A stretch of 64,000 nucleotides of DNA from NCBI GenBank assembly GCA_963281255.1, contig OY725504.1:186001-250000 (forward strand), given 5' to 3'. The position numbers were made by a program, and so were the translations under genes. The DNA is from Aphrocallistes beatrix (Eukaryota; Porifera; Hexactinellida; Sceptrulophora; Aphrocallistidae). Positions 34,739-64,000 of this stretch are shown piece after piece; the first letter of the stretch is position 1; each line of letters begins with the position of its first letter. Under the pieces are notes generated by a model, which had not been told where the DNA came from, did not search any database, and saw only the letters and a program-made list of their open reading frames with translations.

Positions 34739-35823
34739 TATAATTCGTTTGCAGGAATAAAAACATATTCCTGTTAAATGGTCAAATCTTGTATATCGAA
34801 ATGCATATCTTTCATTGATTAATTAATGAATATAACTATTTAAACCAAAATTGGGATTTTTAAACGTTAATTTTCTAGGTCCTAAAAAGAAATTTTGATA
34901 TTTTCCAATTATCTAAGGAAAAACATACCGTTACTCCCTTTGTACAGAAGTCTTCCAATTGTCTGGTTATACCGTTTAAATATCCTCTTCATTCCTGACG
35001 AACCTACGCCCCAATCATTGTGAACAATTCTCCTTCACACTTTACTATAGACGAAGTAGTGGTAATTATAGTTCATATGTGACTATATGACAGACAAGAT
35101 TTGCGTAATCAAATCATGCAATTAATATGTTTATATGCAGTTGAATGATACATGATAGCTGTCTACTGGTACCCAAATGTATGTATATACTAATATGAAC
35201 CTTGAGTTTATCTAGGATTTTCCCGTCTGGCACGTTTTTGGAGGTGATAGTGGTTATATTAACCCAAACAGGTTATCTTGTAATTCCAGGGGTGCTGGTA
35301 ACCCTGCACCAAAATCGAATCACACTGCAAGCACTTGTCTCCTCGGACGATACCAAACTGGCTGATCGAGCACCTAGATAAATCCCTCTCACTGACCAAT
35401 TATTTAATCTGGTCATTCTAGTTATTATTCATTAAATCCAACATTAATTTTTTTCAAAACTTGGGTTGAGTTTCAGGATAGTCCTTAATTTCACAATGTA
35501 GAGGGTACATGACTCAAAAGATCCACTTTTAGAATTAAATTTGGATGGCGCATGAAATCAGGCCAAATTGAATTTAAATTTCAATGTAAATGAAAGACTA
35601 GAAAAAGCCTTTTGCCAAACCAAAGAGAAAATATTGAATATTTGTTTATTTATTTTAAATTTACTATTCTTAATACTACAGCCAACTACAAGATACATTT
35701 TGTTAACATAACTGCAAGCGTTACTACTCTAGTCCTACGTTAAGGTTCTAAGACCTAATACACTCAAGCAATAATCTAACGACTAATTAGCCCATGTTAT
35801 CTCTAGCCTATAGTTATCACATG
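34739..35823. other. spacer between array members 3 and 4
   Basis: Contains the shared array 5' flank of member 3 (about 34745-35150) and the 3' UTR of member 4. The stretch 35200-35640 has no recognisable content. Confidence 0.6.
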
Positions 35824-36627
35824 TCAGAGATGAACGAAATTTTCATTTTCTCCCATTCCATCGATCTCCAGCTCGATTTCCTCCTCCATGAGTTCTTCAA
35901 GTGAAACACTATTCGTATCAATATAATACTTCCCATCCTTCAATCCCCAGTTGCTAGCCACGAGTGGATATGGTTTGTCTGTAGTACTTAACACCTTCGC
36001 AAATTTGGAAGCCATTTCTTCCACATCGTTGAGAGTTGTTGTTGACTTGTATCCTCCCATGAATTTGTTCATGTCTTTCATGTAATAGAATGTTACGTTT
36101 CCTACAATGACATACGCGTTACCTTCAAAATTGTTTCCAGGATCATCTGAACGGCGATTGGGTCCAATCATCAAATTTGCTCCGAACCATTGCCAAGCTT
36201 CTTTTAGAAAGTCGAAACTTTCAGGAGGTCTCTCGTCTTCGTCATTTACTATTTGTTTATCTCTGATTTTCTTAATCAAATCTTCTACACTTTTATCATA
36301 CGTTGGAAATTTTCTATATTGTATTATGAATGAATTCCAGGCTGTTTCCATTCCGGTACTCAAGTGTGCTTCGTTGAGGATTAACTTATTCCAAAATGCG
36401 ATCAGCAGATTAATTGGAATAATATGGTGCCGTGACACATTGACGGTGAAATCTCCATGACAGTATGCACTTGAGTTATGTAATGTTTTTTCGTAGCAAG
36501 GCAGCTTTGGCCATGGACTACTTTCACGCCCTCCTTTCATGCTCAAATCGCACTTTTCTACATCCGCTACAGTCCAAGTAGCGAGTATGAGCTGTATTAC
36601 GAATATGACAATAACAGCTGTCTTCAT
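35824..36627 (-). CDS. secreted HHIIP-motif protein, array member 4
   Basis: An intact single-exon paralogue of 267 residues and the most diverged of the intact three. The signal peptide is KTAVIVIFVIQLILATW; the first mature segment has lost the cysteine found near the cleavage site in members 1 and 2 (TWTVADVEKC keeps one a few residues later). It retains PWPKLPCYEKTL, SRHHIIPINLLIAFW, WFGANLMIGP and RSDDPGNNFE. The C-terminus is altered (MGENENFVHL). A truncated fifth copy abuts its 5' flank. Confidence 0.85.
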   Translation of the reverse strand: MKTAVIVIFVIQLILATWTVADVEKCDLSMKGGRESSPWPKLPCYEKTLHNSSAYCHGDFTVNVSRHHIIPINLLIAFWNKLILNEAHLSTGMETAWNSFIIQYRKFPTYDKSVEDLIKKIRDKQIVNDEDERPPESFDFLKEAWQWFGANLMIGPNRRSDDPGNNFEGNAYVIVGNVTFYYMKDMNKFMGGYKSTTTLNDVEEMASKFAKVLSTTDKPYPLVASNWGLKDGKYYIDTNSVSLEELMEEEIELEIDGMGENENFVHL

Positions 36628-36710
36628 TCTAATTGGTTTGAAGGAATAAAAAACATGTGTTAAATAGTGAAATCTGTTGGCTATCGAAACGCAAATGGTT
36701 CATTGGTTCG

Positions 36711-36794
36711 TCCTCCCATGTTCAAAACTTGCCTTACAGCACAAGTAACGAGTATGAGGTATAGGACGTAAATAACAACAACAGTTGTCTTCAT
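36711..36794 (-). pseudogene. truncated fifth array member (signal peptide and first residues only)
   Basis: Starting at ATG 36794 the sequence encodes a leader like the others (MKTTVVVIYVLYLILVTCAV) and then a short LNMGG-like stretch. At about 36711 homology switches abruptly to the 5' flank of member 4 (GCAAATGGTTCATTGGTTCG). About 700 bp of coding sequence and 3' UTR are missing, as expected from a deletion between the fifth copy and the fourth copy's flank. Confidence 0.75.
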
Positions 36795-37425
36795 TCTAAT
36801 CTGTTTAAAGAAATAAAAATATAGTTATGCTCAATGGTGAAATCTTTTCTATCCAAACATATATCGTTCATTGGTTCGTTATGAATCATCACAATTGAAC
36901 TAAAATTAAGATTTTTTAATGTTAATTTTTTAGGTCCCCACTTTAAATTTTAACATTTTCTAAGGATACACACCGTTTTTCCCTTACAGAAGTCATCCAA
37001 TTGTCTAGTGATATCTTTCATTTGTGACAAACCTACACCTCAGTATTGTGAACAATTCCCTTTCCACACTTTACTATCAGTGAAACAACACAAATTAACA
37101 GAACATGACGGTTATTGTTCCTGTTGTGATTGCTCTTTAATGAGGTTTATAAATCTTATCGAAAGATAGGAAAATTATAAACTTCGATTCAAACGAAGAG
37201 ACGAATATTATCGTATATGTCCGTGTTTGGATTCTAAGAATAGAAGGTTGGGATTGGTGAGGTGTACTGTAGTAACTATTTATATTGACTGTGTCCCAAA
37301 TAGAAGGAATCAGAGTGCATATTAATATATGGTCTGTCTAGTTGAATGATCCCATTATAGTTGTCTATTGGCGCTCAAATTTACGTCTATATGAACACGT
37401 ACTTTCCATACTATTGAAGTTCTAT
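36795..37425. other. 5' flank of the truncated array member and spacer
   Basis: Carries the array-type upstream sequence (ATCGTTCATTGGTTCGTT and following) to about 37100, then unremarkable AT-rich DNA up to the tandem repeat. Confidence 0.55.
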
Positions 37426-39328
37426 AAGATTTATTTAATATTAAAATATCACACAGCGGTTATTTGTAAAGGTTCAATGTATTCTTAAGTTTAAATATAT
37501 TCTCTTTTCGTGGATTGTGTGAATTTGTGTCTCACTCAGGCATACATTGTCTGCTATTGGAACTCTATAGTGGATGACTGACGTAGATTCGATGGCTGAG
37601 TTGAACTGAATAATAAGATTTATTTAATATTAAAATATCACACAGCGGTTATTTGTAAAGGTTCAATGCATTTTTAAGTTTAAATATATTCTCTTTTCGT
37701 GGATTGTGTGAGTTTGTGTCTCACTCAGGCATACACTGTCTGCTATTGGAACTCTATAGTGGATGGCTGACGTATATCCGATGGCTGAGTTGAACTGAAT
37801 AATAAGATTTATTTAATATTAAAATAACACACAGCGGTTATTTGTAAAAGTTCAATGTATTCTTAAGTTTAAATTATATTCTCTTTTCGTGGATTGTGTG
37901 AGTTTGTGTCTCACTCAGGCATACATTGTCTGCTATTGGAACTCTATAGTGGATGGCTGACGTATATCCGATGGCTGAGTTGAATTGAATAATAAGATTT
38001 ATTTAATATTAAAATATCTCACAGTGGTTATTTGTAAAGGTTCAATGTATTCTTAAGTTAAATTATATTCTCTTTTCGTGGATTGTGTGAGTTTGTGTCT
38101 CACTCAGGCATACACTGTCTGCTATTGGAACTCTATAGTGGATGACTGACGTATATTGATGGCTGAGTTGAATTGAATAATAAGATTTATTTAATATTAA
38201 AATATCTCACAGTGGTTATTTGTAAAGGTTCAATGAATTCTTAAGTTTAAATTACTAAGGGCATTCAAAAAGTTCTCATCACATATCTGTATCTCAAATG
38301 AGAGTGAAAATAGGATATTTTCAATTTGTCCATTGTATTCCTTTGGGGATCAGCTTCCAATTTGTATATTGGTTTATTTTACAAGGACAATTATTGTGGT
38401 TCCTACATTATATTTTTTGTGCATCGGTTTAAGGTAGTCCCTTTGAACGTGATTTTTCGGGTTCCTTTTGATATATTTCAGTTCTGAGCAAATTTAGATT
38501 AAAACTGATCCCTCCATCGAATTCTACGCATCAACTATCATATAGATTGAATTCTCTGAAGTATTATAGTTTGAGGCTGAGGGAATACTATGTTTTGAAG
38601 TGGTTTACTACCATTTTTGTCCCACTTTTTGAGTGGCGAAAATTGACAAAAAATCCACTAAAAGTAGCATGATATTTTTTCAACACGAGCAATACTATTG
38701 AACACCTCCCGTTTACTTTTTCACATTGGTTCTTAATTATTTAACCTTTTAATGACCTTATTCTACGATTTTCACAACTTTTATTCTCCAAATTTAGTTT
38801 TAAGCCATTTTCAATGGGGAGATTCCAACTTTTCGACACTACCCTAAACCGATGCACAAAAAATCTAATGTAGGAACCACAATAATTGTCCTTTTAAAAT
38901 AAACCAATATACAAATTGGAAGCTGATCCCCTAAGGAATACAATGGACAAATTGAAAATATCCTATTTTCACTATCATTTGAGATACAGATATGTGATGA
39001 GAACTTTTTGAATGCCCTTAGTATATTCTCTTTTCGTGGATTGTGTGAATTTGTGTCTCACTCAGGCATACATTGTCTGATATTGGAACTCTATAGTAGA
39101 TGACTGACGTATATTGATGGCTGAGTTGAACTGAATAATAAGATTTATTTAATATTAAAATATCTCACAGTGGTTATTTGTAAAGGTTCAATGCATTTTT
39201 AAGTTTAATTCTATTCTCTTTTCGTGGATTGTGTGAGTTTGTGTCTCACTCAGGCATACATTGTCTGCTATTGGAACTCTATAGTGGATGACTGACGTAT
39301 ATTCGATGGCTGAGTTGAATTGAATAGT
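37426..39328. repeat. tandem array of a 189-bp unit, about six copies
   Basis: The unit begins AAGATTTATTTAATATTAAA and runs through CTCTTTTCGTGGATTGTGTG and CTCACTCAGGCATACA to GATGGCTGAGTTGAA. Unit starts fall at 37426, 37615, 37804, 37994, 38182 and 39140, with spacings of 188-190 bp except the last, which is lengthened by a 767-bp insertion plus a TA duplication. Copies look highly similar. It lies between the secreted array and the 3' end of the myosin gene. Confidence 0.92.
38255..39021. mobile_element. 767-bp inverted-repeat transposon inserted in the 189-bp array
   Basis: The left end CTAAGGGCATTCAAAAAGTT is mirrored at the right end, and the inverted repeats extend about 180 bp with few mismatches. 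The element is flanked by TA; the neighbouring repeat units show the unoccupied site with a single TA. The central 400 bp has no long open frame. The TIR style and TA target fit Tc1/mariner; the unusually long TIRs suggest a fold-back derivative. Confidence 0.9.
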
Positions 39329-39484
39329 GCCACAGTCGCTTACCATATTTCCTATTCCAATTTATCTCAATCAGATTCAACATATATTTATTTAATATCA
39401 AAACATCAACAGTGGTTATTTACAAAAAAGAAACACAACACGGGTCATATAACAAAATCCAACAACAAATTCTCAGTTTGAATT

Positions 39485-59818
<20,334 letters not shown>

Positions 59819-60424
59819 CAGCCAATAAGATTACAGTGTTCGTTGCTTTAGTTTATTAATAGTCCGTTTATACTAATAATACACTCCAGCTTATTTATCC
59901 TATGCTGAGTTTAGTACAAGTGGTACGATTCTGCACCAAGAACTTGCAAGTGCCTATTACCTATTTAGCATCAATAAGCTACATTGATTGTAGCGTAATT
60001 TGTATTATTCTTTCTTATTTTAAACGATTGAAGTTTAATTTATGCTCATGTTTATAATCTTTAATTTTGTGCTAACTTAGCATTATTTGATTGGTTAATA
60101 CATTTACTTAATTTCCCTTTCTTTTATCTTTATTGATAGAACCACAGTGCCACTTTAGTAGAATAGATCAATGTTCCTACATCGAATCATTTCCTTCTTT
60201 TGATTCGAGCGGAGATATCAGCTCTGCCATTCTAGGAAGTGAAAAAAGTGGCTTGAAAGGGTAAAAGTGGTTGACTTCAGAGATCAGATTGGGATAAGAA
60301 CTTATTTCTATTTATAGAACATTCATTTGTCTTAATTTAGGGAAACGTTCCGATTTTAGAGCAGAATTACTTGCTACACCTGTGTATTTATATACTATTT
60401 TTAGACTTTTGTTATTAGCTATTA
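59819..60424. promoter_or_regulatory. divergent promoter region, myosin and ABCF2-like genes
   Basis: A 606-bp spacer between two genes transcribed apart. A TATA-like TATAAAC on the minus strand (59866-59872) lies about 50 bp upstream of the myosin ATG, with a CCAAT core (GCCAATAAG) between it and the ATG. On the plus strand TATTTATATA (60385-60394) lies 31-40 bp upstream of the ABCF2-like ATG. A further CCAAT core (TGATTGGTTAA) is near 60090. Confidence 0.5.
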
Positions 60425-63336
60425 ATGCCGTCTCAAAACGCTAAAAATAGAAAAGCGCAAAAGAAGGCAGCTGCTAAGGGTCATCAACAACAACAACCAC
60501 AAAAACACAAAACAAAACCAAGTGCGAATGACAACAAAACTGAAACTGAAACTGAAACTATAAACGGCACGAGTGATCAGCTGTTTCCTAGCTCCGAAGC
60601 AGCCAATAATTTAGACTTTAAGGAAAATGGAATTGAAACCATGGATGAAAAAGAAGAATTAAATTTGGAAAGTTTACAAATAGAAGAGACAGACAGAGTA
60701 GGAACAGGTGAGTATGGATGTAGTTAGTTGAGGGTAGAATGTTTGTTTATGAGTCATTTGTGTTCTTTATTGATACACAACAAATTAAATCCATTCTCTT
60801 GGTTTTATAGATTTAGAAAGCCAAGTGATTGAATCCAATTCGGAACCAAGTACAGACATAGTTCCAGAGTTAGTTCCAGTTCCATGTGATGATGATGTTC
60901 ACATTTCAGATGACGAGGAGAAAGTGGTGAAGAGTAAGGTCCCATTGGAGAGTGAGAGAGGTGTGAGTGGGGTGTTAACTTCACACCCTGAGTCCAGAGA
61001 TCTCCATCTTGAACAGGTGTTTGAAAATCTATAAATAGACACGTGAATGGTAGTACAGTCAGGATCGCTTATTGTGAACCACCAGGGGACCAAAAATCTG
61101 TTCATAATAGAGATACTTCATATTAAGCGAACTTGGTTCAATACAAATCCTATCTAAAAAATGAAATTGGGACCAGGAGGTTAGTTCATAATAAACGAAT
61201 GTTCATAATAAGCGACCCTGACTATATATTTAGAATAATATATAGTTTAGAATAATAAACTTTTTAGCCTTATATACGAATTTCAAGTAAACATGTTTGT
61301 TAGTAATATTTCTATTGAAGGAATCCCTTAACGTTACTTATCAAAGATCTAAATTTAGTACTGTAATCTATTTTAGGTGACAATATCTTCTCATGGGTCA
61401 GAACTGCTATCAGACGCTAAGATAGAGCTTAACTACGGACGTAGGTATGGATTGGTTGGCCTGAATGGATCTGGTAAGACCACTCTCTTGCAAGCCATCG
61501 CAGCCAGAGAAGTCCCCATCCCAGACCACTTCGACATCTACCTACACCAAGAGGAGGTTAGGTTCTAGTTCCAATTCATTAGTTCCAGTTCCAGTTCCAA
61601 TTCTCAACATTTAAGTGTTATTTCCATTGTTTATTGATTCCTCGTTCTAATTCACCAATGCAATTTCAAGGATTATAACGTGGAGATAGAGAGAGGAAAT
61701 CGACACCCAATGGGAGTTTAGTGTTTTAGTTTTGTGAGATATTTAGGCTGAGTCGTGCGATAAGACAGCTTTGCAGATGGTTATGGAGGTAGAGGAGGCG
61801 AAGATGAGGATTGAGGAGGAAGTGGCAGTGTTAAGTGGCACAAGTGGTACAGATAATGACGAGTGGATCGCAGAGAGGATTTCTGAGTTGTATGAAAGGT
61901 TGGATGAGATGGATGCCTCTACAGCTGAAACAAGAGCAGCTGAGATTCTACACGGATTAGGTAAGCAACCAATCATTTGTTTATTTGTTTGTTTGTTTGT
62001 TTGTTGAGAATAGGAAGCAAACTGTTTAAAGGTGTGAAAATATGATTAATTGCAATGAAATACACAATTTCTATTTGAAATATGTTGGAAATAGGATTCA
62101 CACGGAAAATGATGGACAAATCTTCAAAGGATTTCTCAGGTGGTTGGAGAATGAGAATTGCTCTTGCCAAAGCGTTATTCGTGAAACCACAGATCCTCCT
62201 GCTGGACGAACCGACCAATCATCTTGATCTGTGTGCCTGTGTGTGGCTAGAGGAAGAGCTGAAGAAGTATAAAAGGATCTTAGTGCTGGTATCTCACTCT
62301 CAGGTAGATACAAGATTTCTAAATAATTTCTATCATTCAAATTACTATTGGGATTCTTTACACATTGAATAATCCCTAGTTACGTAAATAGCGTTCAGAA
62401 TTTGCTGTAAGTGTAACATTAACCAATGAAAAAGTAGTTTTTATTTAACATTTGAGAACTCTTATAGAACTTTTTTCAAATTTCACACATTTTAACGATA
62501 TACGCAGTTCTGTCAAAAGATTCCAACTCATAGAGTTGCCTTTGAGTTGACACAAATGACCTGGGGTCCATTCTATTTATAGCTTGGACCCCACATTTCT
62601 ATGGCTTCTCCGCCCATAATAACTTAACCAGAAATGAGTTAGCAAAATTCAATGTCATTGAAGTTAATACTATATTACATGGACATGTGTAATGCAACTC
62701 TACTCCACTCAGAGTTTTATGCTGGCCGACTTTTCTTATCGGCCCGCGGGCCGAATATAATAGTTTGCGGGCCCATGGGCCGGAAATCTTGGCAGGACTC
62801 CCCGCGATGACAACCGAGACGATGTTTTTAATTGTCACGAGGTACCAATTAAGGAATACTTACGTAAATGGAACTTTGTTAGTTTCCACTTATTTGTGTT
62901 TGCAGAAACTCACTCCCATAAAAGGATTCTCTTAATATCTCTCTATAGTTAGTAACAGGGCCAAAAATATTTATGCGGGCTTCTTGCGGGCCGCGGTTAC
63001 AAATTTCGGCCCGCGTGAACTCTACTCCACTAATCCTACGCCATTCCACTCTAGGATTTTATGAATGGTGTCTGCACTAACATGATCCACTTGGCCAAGC
63101 AGCTGCTATTCTCTTACGGCGGGAATTATGACGCATACGTGCGTACGCGAGCTGAGCTAGAGGAGCACCAGATGAAGCGACACAACTGGCAGCAAGGACA
63201 GATCAAGCACATGAAGGATTATGTGGCGCGGTTTGGACACGGATCTGCAAAGTTGGCGAGACAAGCCCAGAGCAAGGAGAAGGTGTTAGCCAAGATGGTG
63301 GCAGGAGGACTCACTGAAAGAGTTGTTTCCGATAAG
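60425..63336 (+). CDS. ABCF2-like ATP-binding protein, first half (runs off window)
   Basis: Soluble ABC-F ATPase lacking membrane segments; ABC-F proteins act on ribosomes or ribosome assembly. Six exons are visible and join in frame: 60425-60707, 60811-61016, 61377-61556, 61747-61960, 62095-62303 and 63055-63336. The N-terminus is a lysine/glutamine-rich, then acidic extension ([28 protein letters not shown]). The first ABC domain has Walker [10 protein letters not shown], signature [17 protein letters not shown] and Walker [14 protein letters not shown] followed by [10 protein letters not shown], very close to vertebrate ABCF2. Exon 6 is the inter-domain linker ([19 protein letters not shown], ending TERVVSDK). 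The second ABC domain must lie beyond position 64000. Intron 2 holds a TA-flanked MITE; intron 5 holds a short-repeat copy and a 14-bp-flanked insert. Confidence 0.94.
61056..61224 (+). repeat. TA-flanked MITE, family with CAGTCAGG ends, copy 2
   Basis: A 169-bp element, same length as and nearly identical to the copy at 28260-28428, with ends CAGTCAGGATCGCTTATTGT and GCGACCCTGACTA. In ABCF2-like intron 2. Confidence 0.85.
62562..62649 (-). repeat. GC-box/TATA short interspersed repeat, best-preserved copy
   Basis: On the minus strand: TTTTGCTAACTCATTTCTGG, then TTATGGGCGGAGAAGCC, then GTGGGGTCCAAGCTATAAAT and AGAATGGACCCC. The last two blocks contain inverted GGGGTCC/GGACCCC. In ABCF2-like intron 5. 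Confidence 0.7.
62696..63031. mobile_element. GC-rich insert between 14-bp direct repeats
   Basis: AACTCTACTCCACT occurs at 62696-62709 and again at 63018-63031, flanking about 308 bp. The insert is marked by CGGCCCGCGGGCCG, GCGGGCCCATGGGCC, GCGGGCCGCGG and CGGCCCGCG motifs. A long direct repeat suggests target duplication by a retroposon or an unusual transposon, but a coincidental tandem duplication is possible. In ABCF2-like intron 5, just before exon 6. Confidence 0.45.
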
Positions 63337-63666
63337 GTGAGGCCATGTGTTGGTATTGCTTGTTATTGAGTTAGGTTTAATCCTTATTGGTCAACAAACG
63401 AAGGCCAACTGTGTAATTAAAACTCTGCAATTTCATTGGAGTTCTGTTTTGTAAACATATATTCATTTCAACCAACTAAATTTCAAGTTTAGAGAATGAT
63501 TCCAACTTGTTTATGTGCATTGAGTTAGGTCTATCCATGGTTTATTTCCTCACTTACTATTCATCCGATTAGACATATAACACTTTACACAAATGCATTA
63601 TATTATATACATATTTGAAGACGTTATTGACACAAATAACTAAATAAATAATCTAAATTCGGAACT
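63337..63666. other. spacer between ABCF2-like exon 6 and the antisense NHL gene
   Basis: No open frame or repeat is recognisable here. It begins with the ABCF2 donor GTGAGG. Confidence 0.6.
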
Positions 63667-64000
63667 CTAGGCAAATATTTGTAAAACACTTTTATAATTA
63701 TGCGAGATACATATCAGTTTTCCATTTGGCAGCATAGCAACGCCTTGTGGTTGATAGAATGTTTTCACCAGAATTCCTTTATCGCCTATGGTGTGTAGTA
63801 ATTCTCCTTCTTTCGAGAAAATCTTTATATTATTTTCTTCCATATCGCTTACCACAAAATTCAATTCTGAATCAAAACAGAAGAATCTGGATTTCATTAC
63901 GTCCGAATTACGACCTTGGCTTAAAAAAGCGTGAATATAATCCCCGTTAGGTGTGAAAATGTGAATACACCACTCACTTTTCGAAGTTAATACGTAAACA
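63667..64000 (-). CDS. NHL-repeat protein, C-terminal end (5' part beyond window)
   Basis: The frame is open from the window edge to a stop at 63667-63669, about 110 residues. It shows beta-propeller NHL-type repeats: WCIHIFTPNGDYIHAF, NNIKIFSKEGELLHTIG and YQPQGVAMLPNGKLICI, each with the hydrophobic-x-hydrophobic-F-xx-xG-x strand pattern and the x-QPxGVA turn. NHL propellers end TRIM2/3/32/71-type proteins and many invertebrate scaffold proteins; the N-terminal domains are not visible, so the family is open. It lies antisense to the ABCF2-like gene, whose second half must resume further right, so it may sit inside an ABCF2 intron. Confidence 0.75.
   Translation of the reverse strand, partial: VYVLTSKSEWCIHIFTPNGDYIHAFLSQGRNSDVMKSRFFCFDSELNFVVSDMEENNIKIFSKEGELLHTIGDKGILVKTFYQPQGVAMLPNGKLICISHNYKSVLQIFA

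Noticed and set aside
37426-39328. Regularly spaced repeats that could suggest a CRISPR-like array
   Set aside because: Units are contiguous 189-bp tandem repeats without spacers, in eukaryotic DNA.

Overview
The window looks like AT-rich nuclear DNA of an invertebrate, possibly early-branching, animal. Evidence is an intron-rich non-muscle myosin II heavy chain, an MYLIP/IDOL-type FERM-RING ligase, a Rho-family GTPase with a CAAX box, an ABCF2-type ATPase, an MCMDC2 orthologue, many short GT..AG introns, and a dense load of small TA-flanked transposons. I cannot name the species from the sequence.

Layout. 1-1453 is the 3' end of a Ty3/gypsy retroelement (integrase plus candidate LTR). 1454-9391 is a gene desert with miniature inverted-repeat elements. 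9392-10351 (-) is an intronless cyclic-nucleotide phosphodiesterase. 14602-16606 (+) is a four-exon gene of unknown function, convergent with a four-exon MYLIP-like E3 ligase (16968-20450, -). A three-exon atypical Rho GTPase lies at 24125-25426 (-). From 30377 to 36794 (-) there is a tandem array of a secreted protein family carrying an HHIIP motif: three intact genes, one pseudogene and one truncated remnant. 37426-39328 is a 189-bp tandem repeat split by a 767-bp inverted-repeat transposon.

39485-59818 (-) is a complete 47-exon non-muscle myosin II heavy chain; the exons I mapped join in frame to 1,968 codons. Its intron 15 holds a complete intronless MCMDC2 gene on the same strand. Its intron 21 holds a TATA box and a short ATG-containing exon, with a phase-0 donor, that could drive a rod-only transcript resembling myorod/catchin. 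A second, weaker candidate first exon lies in intron 30. The myosin gene is divergent from an ABCF2-type gene (60425 onward, +) that leaves the window. The 3' end of an NHL-repeat gene (63667-64000, -) lies antisense just beyond the last visible ABCF2 exon.

Common themes. Most genes have a TATA-like box about 25-75 bp upstream of the start codon, implying very short leaders. Intron 3' ends often read CTATTTATAG or CTATTTTTAG. At least ten inverted-repeat transposon or repeat families are visible, several with target-site duplications and two with an unoccupied copy of the target for comparison. All calls rest on reading the sequence and on remembered family features; no database search was run.
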